Source of the DNA: Chryseobacterium daeguense DSM 19388
GTDB lineage: Bacteria; Bacteroidota; Bacteroidia; Flavobacteriales; Weeksellaceae
Length of the DNA stretch: 64,000 nucleotides
Direction: 5' to 3'
NCBI RefSeq assembly: GCF_000430825.1
Contig: NZ_AUMT01000001.1
Coordinates: forward strand, 304,497-368,496
How positions within the stretch are numbered: the first letter of the stretch is position 1; each line of letters begins with the position of its first letter. Made by a program: the position numbers and the translations under genes. The notes under the pieces were generated by a model. That model saw only the letters and a program-made list of their open reading frames with translations, made no database searches and was not told where the DNA came from. Positions 7,358 through 15,172 of the stretch are shown in pieces.

Positions 7358-8872
7358 ATGAAAATTTTCACCACTGAGCAGATTCGTAATTGTGATCAGT
7401 ACACGATTACCTATGAACCTGTTTCTTCAATTCAATTAATGGAAAGAGCGGCGGAATCTTGCGTAGACTGGATTTCTGAAAATTGCAAGAACCATAGGAA
7501 TTTTGCTGTTTTCTGTGGCAGCGGAAATAATGGAGGAGATGGTTTTGCTATTGCAAGAATGCTATTTTCAAAGGGTTTTGATGTGGATATATTTACGAAT
7601 CCTAAAGCTAGATTTTCACAGGATGCTAATACCAACTTTAAGGAACTCAAAGATATTGCAGGAATTTCCATCTATGATTTTAAGGAGGCTAAAGGCTATC
7701 GTTTTGACAGCAGAACTGTAATTATTGATGCTCTTTTCGGAACAGGATTGTCCAGAAATATAGAAGGTGAATTAAAAGATCTGATTGATTTTTTAAACCA
7801 GCAGAATAATCTCAAAATTTCCATAGATATTCCTTCCGGACTCCTTGCAGACACTATTTTTACTGATGATTCCACAGTTCTTAAAGCAGATTATACCTTA
7901 AGCTTTCAATTCTGGAAAAAGAGTTTTCTTCATCCTGAGACAGGAAAATTTACAGGAAAAATAGAGATTTTGGATATCAATTTAAGCCAAGATTATATTT
8001 CTGAAACTGAAACTGCAGATTTTGTTATAGATACTGACATAATTAAAAGCATGTTTAAGCCAAGACAAGACTTCTCACACAAAGGAACTTACGGAAAAGC
8101 AATAATTACTGCAGGAAGCTACGGAAAAATAGGTGCAGCCGTTCTGGCAACAAATGCTGCACTGAGAACGGGGGCTGGGCTCACTTTTACTTTAGCGCCA
8201 AAATGCGGCTATGAAATTCTGCAGACTTCGTGTCCGGAAGCAATGTTCATGGAGGGAGGACTGGATTATATCACAAATTTCCAAGTTGATGAAAATGCAA
8301 CGTATGGTATAGGTCCCGGATTGGGAAATGAAAAGGAAACAGAAAATAATTTGCTTAAATTTTTAAAAAATTATTCAAAACCTTTAGTTCTGGATGCGGA
8401 TGCGCTGAATATTATTTCTCAGGATAAAAAGAATATAAAACTAATTCCGAAAAAATCATTGATTACGCCTCACCCTAAAGAATTTGAAAGACTTTTCGGA
8501 GCTGCTGAGAATTCGCTTGAAAGGGTAGAGCTGGCAAAAAAGAAAGCAAAAGAGCTTGAAATTTATATAATTTTAAAAGATCACCACACCCAGGTCGTGA
8601 CGCCTGAAGGAAAGGTTTTTTACAATATAACAGGGAATTCCGGGCTGGCAAAAGGCGGAAGCGGAGATATTCTCACAGGAATTTTAACCTCTTTTTTAGC
8701 TCAGAATTACTCGGAAGAAGAAACGGCAATTCTCGGAGTCTGGTTTCATGGAAGAGCAGCAGAACTGGCTTCTGAAAAATATTCTAGAGAATCCATGCTT
8801 CCAACGGATGTTATTAATGCGTTCGGAAATGTATTTAATGAATTGAATGATATGACCGTAAGGGCGCTTTGA
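7358..8872 (+). CDS. nnr: Bifunctional NAD(P)H-hydrate epimerase / ADP-dependent dehydratase
   Basis: This repair enzyme restores hydrated NAD(P)H: the epimerase half interconverts the R and S hydrates and the dehydratase half uses ADP to regenerate NAD(P)H. The 504-residue fusion has a YjeF N-terminal domain (about 1-215) with GSGNNGGDGFAIAR near residue 52 and the PSGL segment. It is followed by a ribokinase-like domain with the GSYGKIGAA motif, TPHPKEF and the C-terminal GLAKGGSGDILTG nucleotide-binding loop. The ATG at 7358 gives the usual start at the first helix. The unit is monocistronic and ends at a strong hairpin. Confidence 0.95.
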   Translation: MKIFTTEQIRNCDQYTITYEPVSSIQLMERAAESCVDWISENCKNHRNFAVFCGSGNNGGDGFAIARMLFSKGFDVDIFTNPKARFSQDANTNFKELKDIAGISIYDFKEAKGYRFDSRTVIIDALFGTGLSRNIEGELKDLIDFLNQQNNLKISIDIPSGLLADTIFTDDSTVLKADYTLSFQFWKKSFLHPETGKFTGKIEILDINLSQDYISETETADFVIDTDIIKSMFKPRQDFSHKGTYGKAIITAGSYGKIGAAVLATNAALRTGAGLTFTLAPKCGYEILQTSCPEAMFMEGGLDYITNFQVDENATYGIGPGLGNEKETENNLLKFLKNYSKPLVLDADALNIISQDKKNIKLIPKKSLITPHPKEFERLFGAAENSLERVELAKKKAKELEIYIILKDHHTQVVTPEGKVFYNITGNSGLAKGGSGDILTGILTSFLAQNYSEEETAILGVWFHGRAAELASEKYSRESMLPTDVINAFGNVFNELNDMTVRAL

Positions 8873-8888
8873 ACTTCATAAATTCAAC

Positions 8889-8927
8889 AAAAAAGGCAAA
8901 TCTGTGTAATACAAATTTGCCTTTTTT
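8889..8927. terminator. Bidirectional terminator between nnr and lgt
   Basis: An 11-bp stem, AAAAGGCAAAT against ATTTGCCTTTT, with T-runs on both strands, located between convergent genes. Confidence 0.85.
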
Positions 8928-8952
8928 TATTTATTTAAATCAGAATCTTAAA

Positions 8953-10221
8953 TTATTCCGGTTTTTCATTTTCAGCCTGTGTGATGGTGAATTTTTTAGA
9001 AATAATCATAATGACCACACCTGCGATCATGAAAGGTATCGAAAGGATCTGGCCTGTGTTTAAGCCTGCAAACTTAATAAATTCAACCCCTTGTGGTTCT
9101 TTCAAAAATTCAACAAAGAATCTGATGGCCCAAAGAATGATGAAAAACAACCCGAAAAGCCATCCCTGCTGATATTTTTTGTTGGTTTTTCTATATAAAA
9201 TCCAAAGCAGTACAAATAAACAGACATACCCGAAAGCTTCAAATAACTGCGAAGGATAACGAGGAACCGTAACTCCGTATTCGCTGCTCTGCTGTGGGAA
9301 AAGTAATGCAAAAGGTGAGTTGGGATCCACCGGTTTTCCAATGATCTCAGAATTGAAAAAATTACCCAGCCTTACGAAAGCCCCTCCTAAAGAAACCACA
9401 ATTCCAAGCCTGTCATACACCCAGAAAGGATTTTTCTTAATAATTTTAAATGAATAATATAAGGTCGTAAAAATCAGGGCAATCGTTGCTCCGTGACTGG
9501 CAAGACCGGAAAATCCTGTAAATTTTAAACCGTTTTTAGTGCTTATCGGCAAAAATACACTCCAGAAATCTTCCTTAAAAAGCTCCGGCTGATAAAAAAT
9601 AACGTGTCCCATTCTGGCTCCCAGAATAGTTCCGATTAGCGTCCATGTAAAAAGAGGCTCTAAATATTTCTGGTTAACATTATCAATCTTAAAGATCCTG
9701 TTCATTAAAATATATCCGAAACCGAATGCGAATATAAACATCAAGCTGTAAAAATGCAGTGTAATAGGCCCCAGCTGAATTCCTTTTGTGGGATCCCAGA
9801 TTTTGAATGTGGTTTCAAGGCTTACATTGTCTGCAGATGTTAATGGTTTGCCGGATTTCACAGCATATTTAAAATGCTCGATATTGTCCTGGTTTACCGG
9901 TGTTTCTATCAGCTTGAAATTTTTATCTAGAAACTGATATTTTGCATCTTTAAGCTTCGTTAAGGTCAATGAGCTGTAATTAAAAAATGCAGGTTCGAAA
10001 TTGGATTCATTCAGAATTATCAGAACATTTCCATCTACTTTTCTGTCCGGGAAAACATTCAGGTCTCCCAGTTCGGTAGTGGCGTAGATTTTAACGGGAA
10101 CATCAGTGGAATTTACTTTTAAAGTTCCATCTGACATGCCGTCCGGATAATTTTGCGCAAAAAAACATTGGGTAATGAACGCAAATACTACGAGATAAAT
10201 TCTGAAAAAAATATTACTCAT
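8953..10221 (-). CDS. lgt: Prolipoprotein diacylglyceryl transferase with N-terminal extracytoplasmic extension
   Basis: Lgt transfers diacylglycerol from phosphatidylglycerol to the lipobox Cys of lipoprotein precursors. The C-terminal part from about residue 150 is the multipass Lgt core. It shows GARMGHVIFYQP, a SHGA segment where the family has HGG, the Lgt-type GGAFVRLGNFFNSEIIG, and YPSQLFEA. Ahead of it is a signal-like segment ending FFAQ and about 120 residues of beta-rich, apparently periplasmic sequence not found in E. coli Lgt. The longer frame to 10323 would overlap yidD by 80 bases, so I place the start at the ATG at 10221, 22 bases after yidD. The two genes form an operon. Confidence 0.9.
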   Translation of the reverse strand: MSNIFFRIYLVVFAFITQCFFAQNYPDGMSDGTLKVNSTDVPVKIYATTELGDLNVFPDRKVDGNVLIILNESNFEPAFFNYSSLTLTKLKDAKYQFLDKNFKLIETPVNQDNIEHFKYAVKSGKPLTSADNVSLETTFKIWDPTKGIQLGPITLHFYSLMFIFAFGFGYILMNRIFKIDNVNQKYLEPLFTWTLIGTILGARMGHVIFYQPELFKEDFWSVFLPISTKNGLKFTGFSGLASHGATIALIFTTLYYSFKIIKKNPFWVYDRLGIVVSLGGAFVRLGNFFNSEIIGKPVDPNSPFALLFPQQSSEYGVTVPRYPSQLFEAFGYVCLFVLLWILYRKTNKKYQQGWLFGLFFIILWAIRFFVEFLKEPQGVEFIKFAGLNTGQILSIPFMIAGVVIMIISKKFTITQAENEKPE

Positions 10222-10243
10222 TTCTATTTTTTTAGTAGTTTGT

Positions 10244-10495
10244 TTATTTGATTTTATTTTTTGGCGGAACAGGATCATACCCGCTTCCTCCCCACGGATG
10301 GCATCTTGAAATTCTTTTTGCACCCAGCCAAAATCCTTTAAAAATCCCGTGAACCCTCAATGCTTCTACCATATAATGCGAACAGGTAGGCTCGTACCGG
10401 CAGTTTTTTGGGAGCAGGGGCGAGATAAACCATTGGTAAAATCGTATTAAAATTACCAAAGGGAAAGTGATGATTTTATTGAATGTAAGTTTCAA
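10244..10495 (-). CDS. yidD: Membrane protein insertion efficiency factor YidD
   Basis: An 83-residue YidD (Haemolytic/DUF37) protein that assists YidC-dependent membrane protein insertion. The family core is obvious: [20 protein letters not shown] followed by TCSHYMVEA, then [24 protein letters not shown]. The three conserved Cys residues and the HPW motif are all present. It is the first gene of a unit with lgt. A -7-like TATTTTTG on the minus strand at 10503-10510 precedes it. YidD is usually near rnpA-yidC; here it is with another envelope-biogenesis gene. Confidence 0.95.
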   Translation of the reverse strand: MKLTFNKIITFPLVILIRFYQWFISPLLPKNCRYEPTCSHYMVEALRVHGIFKGFWLGAKRISRCHPWGGSGYDPVPPKNKIK

Positions 10496-10518
10496 AACGC
10501 TACAAAAATAGGGTAAAA

Positions 10519-10553
10519 AAATAAAACCCGTTTAATTTAAACGAGTTTTATTT
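10519..10553 (-). terminator. Terminator for the small-lipoprotein array
   Basis: A 14-bp stem (AATAAAACCCGTTT facing AAACGAGTTTTATT on the plus strand). The one apparent mismatch is a U-G wobble only in the minus-strand transcript, which supports action on genes read from the right. Confidence 0.75.
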
Positions 10554-10604
10554 TTAGTATTAAATAGTTTGATATTGTTTATTAAGATCAAAATAAATTG
10601 ATTA

Positions 10605-11150
10605 TTAATATTCTTTCTTTTTTACAGAAATTTTTATTTTAAATTGAGTTTCTATAGGAAGACGATAGTTTGTAGCATATTTCCATTGGTTAAGATCAGG
10701 GAGTTTAAAAAGACTTTCAATACTTTTTCTAGTATATATATCAGTATATTTCAAAAATTTTATTCTGTCTATACTGTTATTTCTACCTACTGTAATGAGG
10801 ATTATATTCTCTCCTAATTTTGCATTTGGTGGAATTTTCAGCATAGCTTCTATAACTTGTAAAAAACCGCCCCTACCTTTTTTATCTCTAAAATATTCTT
10901 CTTGAAATGGGCTATCATCTATACAACCTATACTTTCTTTTCTACATTTCTCTAAGAATTCTCTATTTTTTCGTTCTAAGGAATCAATAATAATTTTTTG
11001 TTCTCTGGTTGGTGGCAAATAAGTAAAAACTTTCCAATGCTTTTTAATAACAAATTGTGCTTCGGCTATTTTCTCTGCAGTTTGTGCTTTGCAATTAAAA
11101 ATGTATAGTAAACTTGTTATTAATAAAAGTTGTAAAAATATTTTTTTCAT
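10605..11150 (-). CDS. Secreted/lipoprotein with TonB C-terminal-like domain
   Basis: A 181-residue protein with a signal peptide ending in CKAQ; the Cys may be lipidated, although the preceding IFN is not a textbook lipobox. The middle is a charged helix. The last 70 residues have a beta-alpha-beta pattern (IILITVGRNNSIDRIKFL, then a helix, then a final strand) resembling the TonB C-terminal fold used in many small flavobacterial proteins; this is a weak call. It is the last gene of a minus-strand array in which gene starts are preceded by the same ATTGTGTATA leader and hairpin. Its role is unknown. Confidence 0.6.
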   Translation of the reverse strand: MKKIFLQLLLITSLLYIFNCKAQTAEKIAEAQFVIKKHWKVFTYLPPTREQKIIIDSLERKNREFLEKCRKESIGCIDDSPFQEEYFRDKKGRGGFLQVIEAMLKIPPNAKLGENIILITVGRNNSIDRIKFLKYTDIYTRKSIESLFKLPDLNQWKYATNYRLPIETQFKIKISVKKKEY

Positions 11151-11163
11151 AATTGTGTATAAA

Positions 11164-11181
11164 AAGCCTCCGGATAGGCTT
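11164..11181. repeat. Array hairpin, copy 1
   Basis: AAGCCT facing AGGCTT, preceded on the plus strand by the leader ATTGTGTATAA that abuts the start codon of the next gene. The same module recurs at 12261 and 12884. Confidence 0.6.
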
Positions 11182-11182
11182 A

Positions 11183-11320
11183 CATTGTTGCTTTGTAAAA
11201 ATGTGATTTTCCGTATCAGGAAGATAAACTTTCACATTTTGCCCGTTAGGGCACTCGTTTCCACTAAAGCGAACCATTAAGATAATAAGACTAGCTTATT
11301 AGTGTATTGTTTATTTTTTT
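11183..11320 (-). pseudogene. Decayed 3' fragment of the small-lipoprotein paralogue family
   Basis: Read on the minus strand, this region matches the last 45 or so codons of the genes at 12282 and 12905, including SGNECPNGQN and VKVYLPDTEN. It carries three kinds of damage: a TGG-to-TAG stop in the SW(S)Y segment, a 2-base loss in the T-run before SGNECP that shifts frame, and loss of the original stop (TAA to CAA). The 5' part is absent and is replaced by the unrelated gene at 11311. It shows that the array once had at least three copies. Confidence 0.8.
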
Positions 11321-12246
11321 TCTGAAAATTCTTTCCATAGTTTTATTGAATCTTCTACGTATCTTCCCATTATTGGAATAGCTTTTCCATTTTCTATTTT
11401 ATAGTATTCCTTAGGGAATTTATATCCCAAATACCGGGCAGATGCATCAGCTGGTAAATCATAACAAAATGATTTTTCAAAATTAATTGATTTTGGAGGT
11501 TCAGAAACATAATGGCTCTCCATATAAGTGTCAATAGGTGTTGCCCATCTGCCATTTTCAGTTTTATATACCGGGAAAAAATCACTTAAAATTAGTTCAC
11601 CACAATATTCTTCTAAATAAACCAATATATTTTCATAGTTTTTGAAATTGTATTCATACATACTTGCGTGATCATAAGCTGTAAAAACTATTGTTGAATC
11701 ATGATGATGATCAGAAAATTCTTTTTCTATTTTATAGACTGCTTTATATTTTAAACTCAATGATTCATCATTGCAATATAAAGATGTGTCTACCACTGAA
11801 ACGTCTATTTTCTTAACGACGTAGGCATATATACTTGAAGGCGTTTTCTGATCGCACTTTTTTTGAGGAATGCAAGGTATGGATCTCGGTTCTATAACAA
11901 TTTTATTTTGTTTCATTAAATCTGACACAGCAAATTTTTCATGATGATAAAATCTTCCAAAATTGAAAAATAATGTATCAGTTGGTTTTGCTATTATTTT
12001 AAAGTATCCGGTTTCATCATTACCGCCTACAAGCTCTTTTTCCTGATAGATTTTATTTCTTCTGGTAAAATTTAGTGAATCTAATTTCGCAAGTTTATTA
12101 ATCGTATCATTTATAATAATTGAGGCACGAATTTTTTCACTTTCTGGTTGCTTGATATATCCTTCAATTTTTACTTTCTGTGATTTAAATAATGAAACTA
12201 ATAGTGTCAATAAAATCAAACCTGTTTTTAGAATTATTCTTTTCAT
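11311..12246 (-). CDS. Secreted protein of unknown function
   Basis: A 311-residue protein with an N-terminal signal peptide (hydrophobic stretch, then FKSQ). The mature part begins with a VKIEGYI strand and a carboxypeptidase-regulatory-like opening, continues with a SIYAYVVKKIDV segment, a His-rich DHHHD stretch near residue 199, and four Cys residues in the second half. I do not recognise a named domain. It sits in the middle of the small-lipoprotein array and its start codon follows the same ATTGTGTATAAG leader as its neighbours. The stop lies inside the decayed paralogue remnant, so the gene may have been inserted there by recombination. Confidence 0.65.
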   Translation of the reverse strand: MKRIILKTGLILLTLLVSLFKSQKVKIEGYIKQPESEKIRASIIINDTINKLAKLDSLNFTRRNKIYQEKELVGGNDETGYFKIIAKPTDTLFFNFGRFYHHEKFAVSDLMKQNKIVIEPRSIPCIPQKKCDQKTPSSIYAYVVKKIDVSVVDTSLYCNDESLSLKYKAVYKIEKEFSDHHHDSTIVFTAYDHASMYEYNFKNYENILVYLEEYCGELILSDFFPVYKTENGRWATPIDTYMESHYVSEPPKSINFEKSFCYDLPADASARYLGYKFPKEYYKIENGKAIPIMGRYVEDSIKLWKEFSEKK

Positions 12247-12260
12247 AATTGTGTATAAGA

Positions 12261-12278
12261 AAGCCTCAGGAGAGGCTT
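12261..12278. repeat. Array hairpin, copy 2
   Basis: AAGCCTC facing GAGGCTT with a 4-base loop, directly between the gene at 12282 and the start of the gene at 11311. It may be an intra-array attenuator or the footprint of duplication. Confidence 0.6.
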
Positions 12279-12281
12279 ACA

Positions 12282-12869
12282 TTATTGCTTAGTAAAAATT
12301 AGATTTTCCGTATCAGGAAGATAAACTTTTATACTATTGCTATTGGGACACTCATTTCCACTAAAAAGCGAATCATTAGGAAAATAAGACCAGCTTATCT
12401 GTGTGCTGCTTATTTTTTTTAATGTTATTCTTCCCCAACCGATACCGCAGGTAGTACCATCATAATATAATGAAACACTGTGATTATCATTTTCATTAGT
12501 TCCCATACTTATAATTCTATTAAGAGTTGGATCACTAGAGTTTGATGTTTGGGTGTCCTGAAGTATTGTACCCGTTGATATTTTCTTTATAGTATATTTA
12601 ATACGAAGAATATCTCTATAAAACTTTCTATCACCAGAACCATAATCTTTAAGCACCTTATCTTCTTTTGTAATAAATAAGGTAATTTCATTGTCTTCAA
12701 ATGTAGCTTTATAAATTCCTACATATGGAGGTAAATAATTATTCAAATCCTTCATATAAGCATAATTTGGAGCATCTTCATAATATGTATTCAATGGATA
12801 AATTTGTTGCTGAGCTTTACAATTTATTAAACTTATTGCTAAAGCAAATAATGATATTATTTTTCTCAT
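12282..12869 (-). CDS. Small lipoprotein paralogue B (DUF6705-like)
   Basis: A 195-residue protein with a signal peptide ending LINCKAQ, probably lipidated at Cys. The mature part opens with YPLNTYYEDAPNYAYMKDLN and continues through the anchors PPYVGIYKA, a TCGIGWGRITLKKIS stretch and a C-terminal VYLPDTENLIFTKQ ending. It is clearly paralogous to the gene at 12905 over the whole length. It resembles the DUF6705 proteins often found in tandem in Chryseobacterium; that label is from memory and untested. Function is unknown. Tandem copies plus a decayed third copy suggest diversifying, partner-type genes such as immunity proteins, which is inference only. Confidence 0.75.
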   Translation of the reverse strand: MRKIISLFALAISLINCKAQQQIYPLNTYYEDAPNYAYMKDLNNYLPPYVGIYKATFEDNEITLFITKEDKVLKDYGSGDRKFYRDILRIKYTIKKISTGTILQDTQTSNSSDPTLNRIISMGTNENDNHSVSLYYDGTTCGIGWGRITLKKISSTQISWSYFPNDSLFSGNECPNSNSIKVYLPDTENLIFTKQ

Positions 12870-12883
12870 AATTGTGTATAAGA

Positions 12884-12902
12884 AAGCCTCCGGAGAGGCT
12901 TA
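12884..12902. repeat. Array hairpin, copy 3
   Basis: AAGCCTC facing GAGGCTT around CGGA. It lies between the stop of the gene at 12905 and the ATTGTGTATAAG leader of the gene ending at 12869. Confidence 0.6.
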
Positions 12903-12904
12903 CA

Positions 12905-13480
12905 TTATTGCTTTGTAAAAATAAGATTTTCAGTATCAGGAAGATAAACTTTAATATTTTGCCCGTTAGGACACTCGTTTCCACTAAAAAGCGAACCATT
13001 AGGATAATAAGACCAGCTTATCTTTGTACTACTTATTTTTTTTAATGTTATTCTTCCCCAGCCAATCCCGCAAGTAGTACCACTATATAATAAAGCAATG
13101 CTGTTATCATCTTTTACATTTGTTCCTATACTTATAATTTCTTTTTCTTTAGGATTTATTGTATTTTGACTATCTTCTAAAATTGTTCCTGTTGATATTT
13201 TTTTTATGCTGTATTTGACATGAAGAACATCCTGATAATATTTTCTTACGCCAGAGGTATTAATAAGCAAATGATCTTCTTTAGAAATGTATAATGTGAC
13301 TTCATTTCCTTCATAAGTAGCTTTATAAATTCCTACATAAGGCGGAAGATCATTATTAAGATCTTTCATGTAAGAAAGATTAGGAACATCTTCGAAAAAA
13401 GTATTTAAAGGATAAGTTTGTTGTGCTTTACAAGTTATCAGACTTAGTGTTATTGCAAATAACGATATAATTTTTTTCAT
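12905..13480 (-). CDS. Small lipoprotein paralogue A (DUF6705-like)
   Basis: A 191-residue paralogue of the gene at 12282. It has signal peptide MKKIISLFAITLSLITCKAQ, the YPLNTFFEDVPN opening, PPYVGIYKA, the TCGIGWGRITLKKIS core and the same SGNECPNGQN and VYLPDTENLIFTKQ ending. Hydrophobic and turn positions are conserved between copies while the loops around residues 75-105 vary, as expected if the copies bind different partners. It starts 14 bases downstream of the frameshifted lipoprotein at 13494-15088 and is probably co-transcribed with it. It lacks the ATTGTGTATA leader seen in the later genes of the array. Confidence 0.75.
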   Translation of the reverse strand: MKKIISLFAITLSLITCKAQQTYPLNTFFEDVPNLSYMKDLNNDLPPYVGIYKATYEGNEVTLYISKEDHLLINTSGVRKYYQDVLHVKYSIKKISTGTILEDSQNTINPKEKEIISIGTNVKDDNSIALLYSGTTCGIGWGRITLKKISSTKISWSYYPNGSLFSGNECPNGQNIKVYLPDTENLIFTKQ

Positions 13481-13493
13481 AATTTAAATTTTT

Positions 13494-14639
13494 TTATGGA
13501 CATGGTGTTTCTGTAGGTTTACCATCAGCTCCTGTTGTTATGCTTGTTACGTTTCCATCTTTATCAATTCTTTGCAAAATTACTTTATCTTTTGGAATAT
13601 TCATTTTGTCAAGCGCATAGAAAAAAACTTTTTCTAATGCCTTATAACTCATGAAATTACCTTCTTGCGAGGCATTTTCTGCTAGATCTCTAATGCTCTG
13701 CTCATATTTTTGCACATCTTTTACTAAACCCATAATTTGATCCTCTGTATAATTTTTATCGTTAATAGCCTTTGCTTCATCAAGTGTACCATTAAACCTT
13801 ATCATATAAGTAAAATACAAATAATTATCCGGACAAGTCCAACATTTTTCCTGCGCTGCTACCATAGCTCCAAAAGAGGAATCTATTGGTGTACCCGGAG
13901 GCTGAACCATGATTAACTGAAAGAGCTTATAAATATCAGGCGGTGAAAGCATCTTTACACCACCAGGTGTATGGTTATGAAAATATCCCTGATAACCGGT
14001 AAGGTCCCCAAGATATGCTTTATGTTCTTCACCAATGATAATGGGCCCGTCTGTTCCGTCCGGTTTTACCATAAATGCTTTTTCACCACTTTTTTTACCC
14101 GTTTTTTTAGATTGCGCATACAGGGTATCTGTTTTGGTTTTTATTCCGGGTTTTTTCAGAAGATTTTTTGTTTTCTCGCAGGGAGTATATTTCGGATTCC
14201 CTCCCAGATTCGGTAAAGTTGGGGTTCCTATAGCACATCCATTTTCATCTGTTAATGTAGTCTGTAATGAGGTAGAAGGCACCACAACACAGGGTGGGTC
14301 TTCCGGCTGCGGGTCAGGATTTGGAATTATTCCGCCTCCTCCCGTGCTTCCTCCTCCTCCCGGAGCTGTAGAATCATCTATTGGATCGGGATCTCCCGTA
14401 CAAACCCATGCAACTATGGTATAATGCAACGGAGGATAACCTCCTTCCGCGCTCTGCCAGTTGCAGCCTCCCCAAGTGCTTTCGTTACCGGAATGATGAT
14501 CTCCCGTGTAGCAGGCGAAATAAACATCTACATCCTGATAGCCGCAGTTCTGTTTCCCAAGTGTGTTTCCGTAGGTTCCTTTTTCAAGCTCTGTTATTAT
14601 TACTTTTCCATTCCTGTCGACATCTCCACCAGAAAGCAA
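13494..14639 (-). CDS. C-terminal part of frameshifted lipoprotein with JAMM-like His/Ser/Asp motif
   Basis: This frame has no proper start: its first codon is a TTG inside LLSGGDVDRNGK, and it continues the 14600-15088 frame after a one-base slip. It contains an EF-hand-like DVDRNGKVIITELEK stretch, a Cys- and Gly-rich segment, a Gly/Pro-rich linker, and then a domain with FHNHTPGG followed by LSPPDIYKLF (13935-13979). That H-x-H, Ser, Asp spacing resembles the JAMM/MPN zinc-peptidase signature with one extra residue. An upstream Glu (GEEHKA) could supply the acid. Related secreted proteins in the genus have HTH plus FSPxD in the same place. Metal binding and peptidase activity are inference. 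Confidence 0.6.
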   Translation of the reverse strand: MLSGGDVDRNGKVIITELEKGTYGNTLGKQNCGYQDVDVYFACYTGDHHSGNESTWGGCNWQSAEGGYPPLHYTIVAWVCTGDPDPIDDSTAPGGGGSTGGGGIIPNPDPQPEDPPCVVVPSTSLQTTLTDENGCAIGTPTLPNLGGNPKYTPCEKTKNLLKKPGIKTKTDTLYAQSKKTGKKSGEKAFMVKPDGTDGPIIIGEEHKAYLGDLTGYQGYFHNHTPGGVKMLSPPDIYKLFQLIMVQPPGTPIDSSFGAMVAAQEKCWTCPDNYLYFTYMIRFNGTLDEAKAINDKNYTEDQIMGLVKDVQKYEQSIRDLAENASQEGNFMSYKALEKVFFYALDKMNIPKDKVILQRIDKDGNVTSITTGADGKPTETPCP

Positions 14640-15088
14640 ATCTGCTTTTCCTGCTGAGTAAAATTATAAGTTACCAGAAACTCCCTGTATGTTCCGTCAG
14701 GAAGCGGTGTCAGCAATAAATTTTCTACAGGAGCATCGGCAGGAGCATTTTCCCTGTTGATTCTAAAAGTGTAGGTGTGAAACCCGGGACCGTTTTCAAT
14801 ATAGATTACATTATCTGTATCTATTGAAACTCCGTTACCATAGTTCACTACTTTCCCGAAAATATTGGTTTTAAATGTCTTAAAAGTTTGTTCTGCTTTT
14901 TGCAGTTCCGTGGAAAGCTTATCATAGTGCTTACTTTCCTGTAAAGAAATAGTTTTTGAAGTAAGTTTGAAAGCACTGCTGTTGTTATAAGCTTCATGCT
15001 GTTCATTAAGATAGTCGTTCCTGCAGGATTGCAGCATAAGACCAAGAACTGTCATAAACGACAGCCAAGAAAATAATTTTTTCTTCAT
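14600..15088 (-). CDS. N-terminal part of the same frameshifted lipoprotein
   Basis: This frame has a lipoprotein signal peptide with lipobox MLQSC (Cys at about residue 22) and about 120 residues of mature sequence. It reads correctly to VTYNFTQQEK and then ends in 15 residues of unrelated sequence and a stop. The natural continuation is in the next frame (ADLLSGGDVDRNGK). Adding one base to the four-base homopolymer at 14646-14649 joins the two frames into a single protein of about 531 residues. The gene is divergent from the XRE regulator at 15213 and appears to be first in the unit running down to 10605. Confidence 0.65.
   Translation of the reverse strand: MKKKLFSWLSFMTVLGLMLQSCRNDYLNEQHEAYNNSSAFKLTSKTISLQESKHYDKLSTELQKAEQTFKTFKTNIFGKVVNYGNGVSIDTDNVIYIENGPGFHTYTFRINRENAPADAPVENLLLTPLPDGTYREFLVTYNFTQQEKQICFLVEMSTGMEK
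14646..14649 (-). other. Frameshift site in homopolymer run
   Basis: A run of four T on the plus strand (AAAA in the gene). Five would keep the frame open from 15088 to 13494. It could be a sequencing error, a phase-variable slip site or a true mutation. Confidence 0.65.
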
Positions 15089-15172
15089 TTGTTTTGTTGT
15101 TTTTTAAAGGTGTAAATATATAAAATAATTTCACAAAGATTTGAAATTTATTTTATTTGAGAATAATGTTTT

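Noticed and set aside
10222..10323. Upstream extension of the lgt reading frame
   Set aside because: It would overlap yidD by 80 bases; the ATG at 10221 leads straight into the signal-like segment.
11095..11277. 60-codon minus-strand frame beginning MVRFSGNECP
   Set aside because: It is the frame-shifted remnant of a paralogue reading through a lost stop into the next gene, so I list it as a pseudogene fragment instead.
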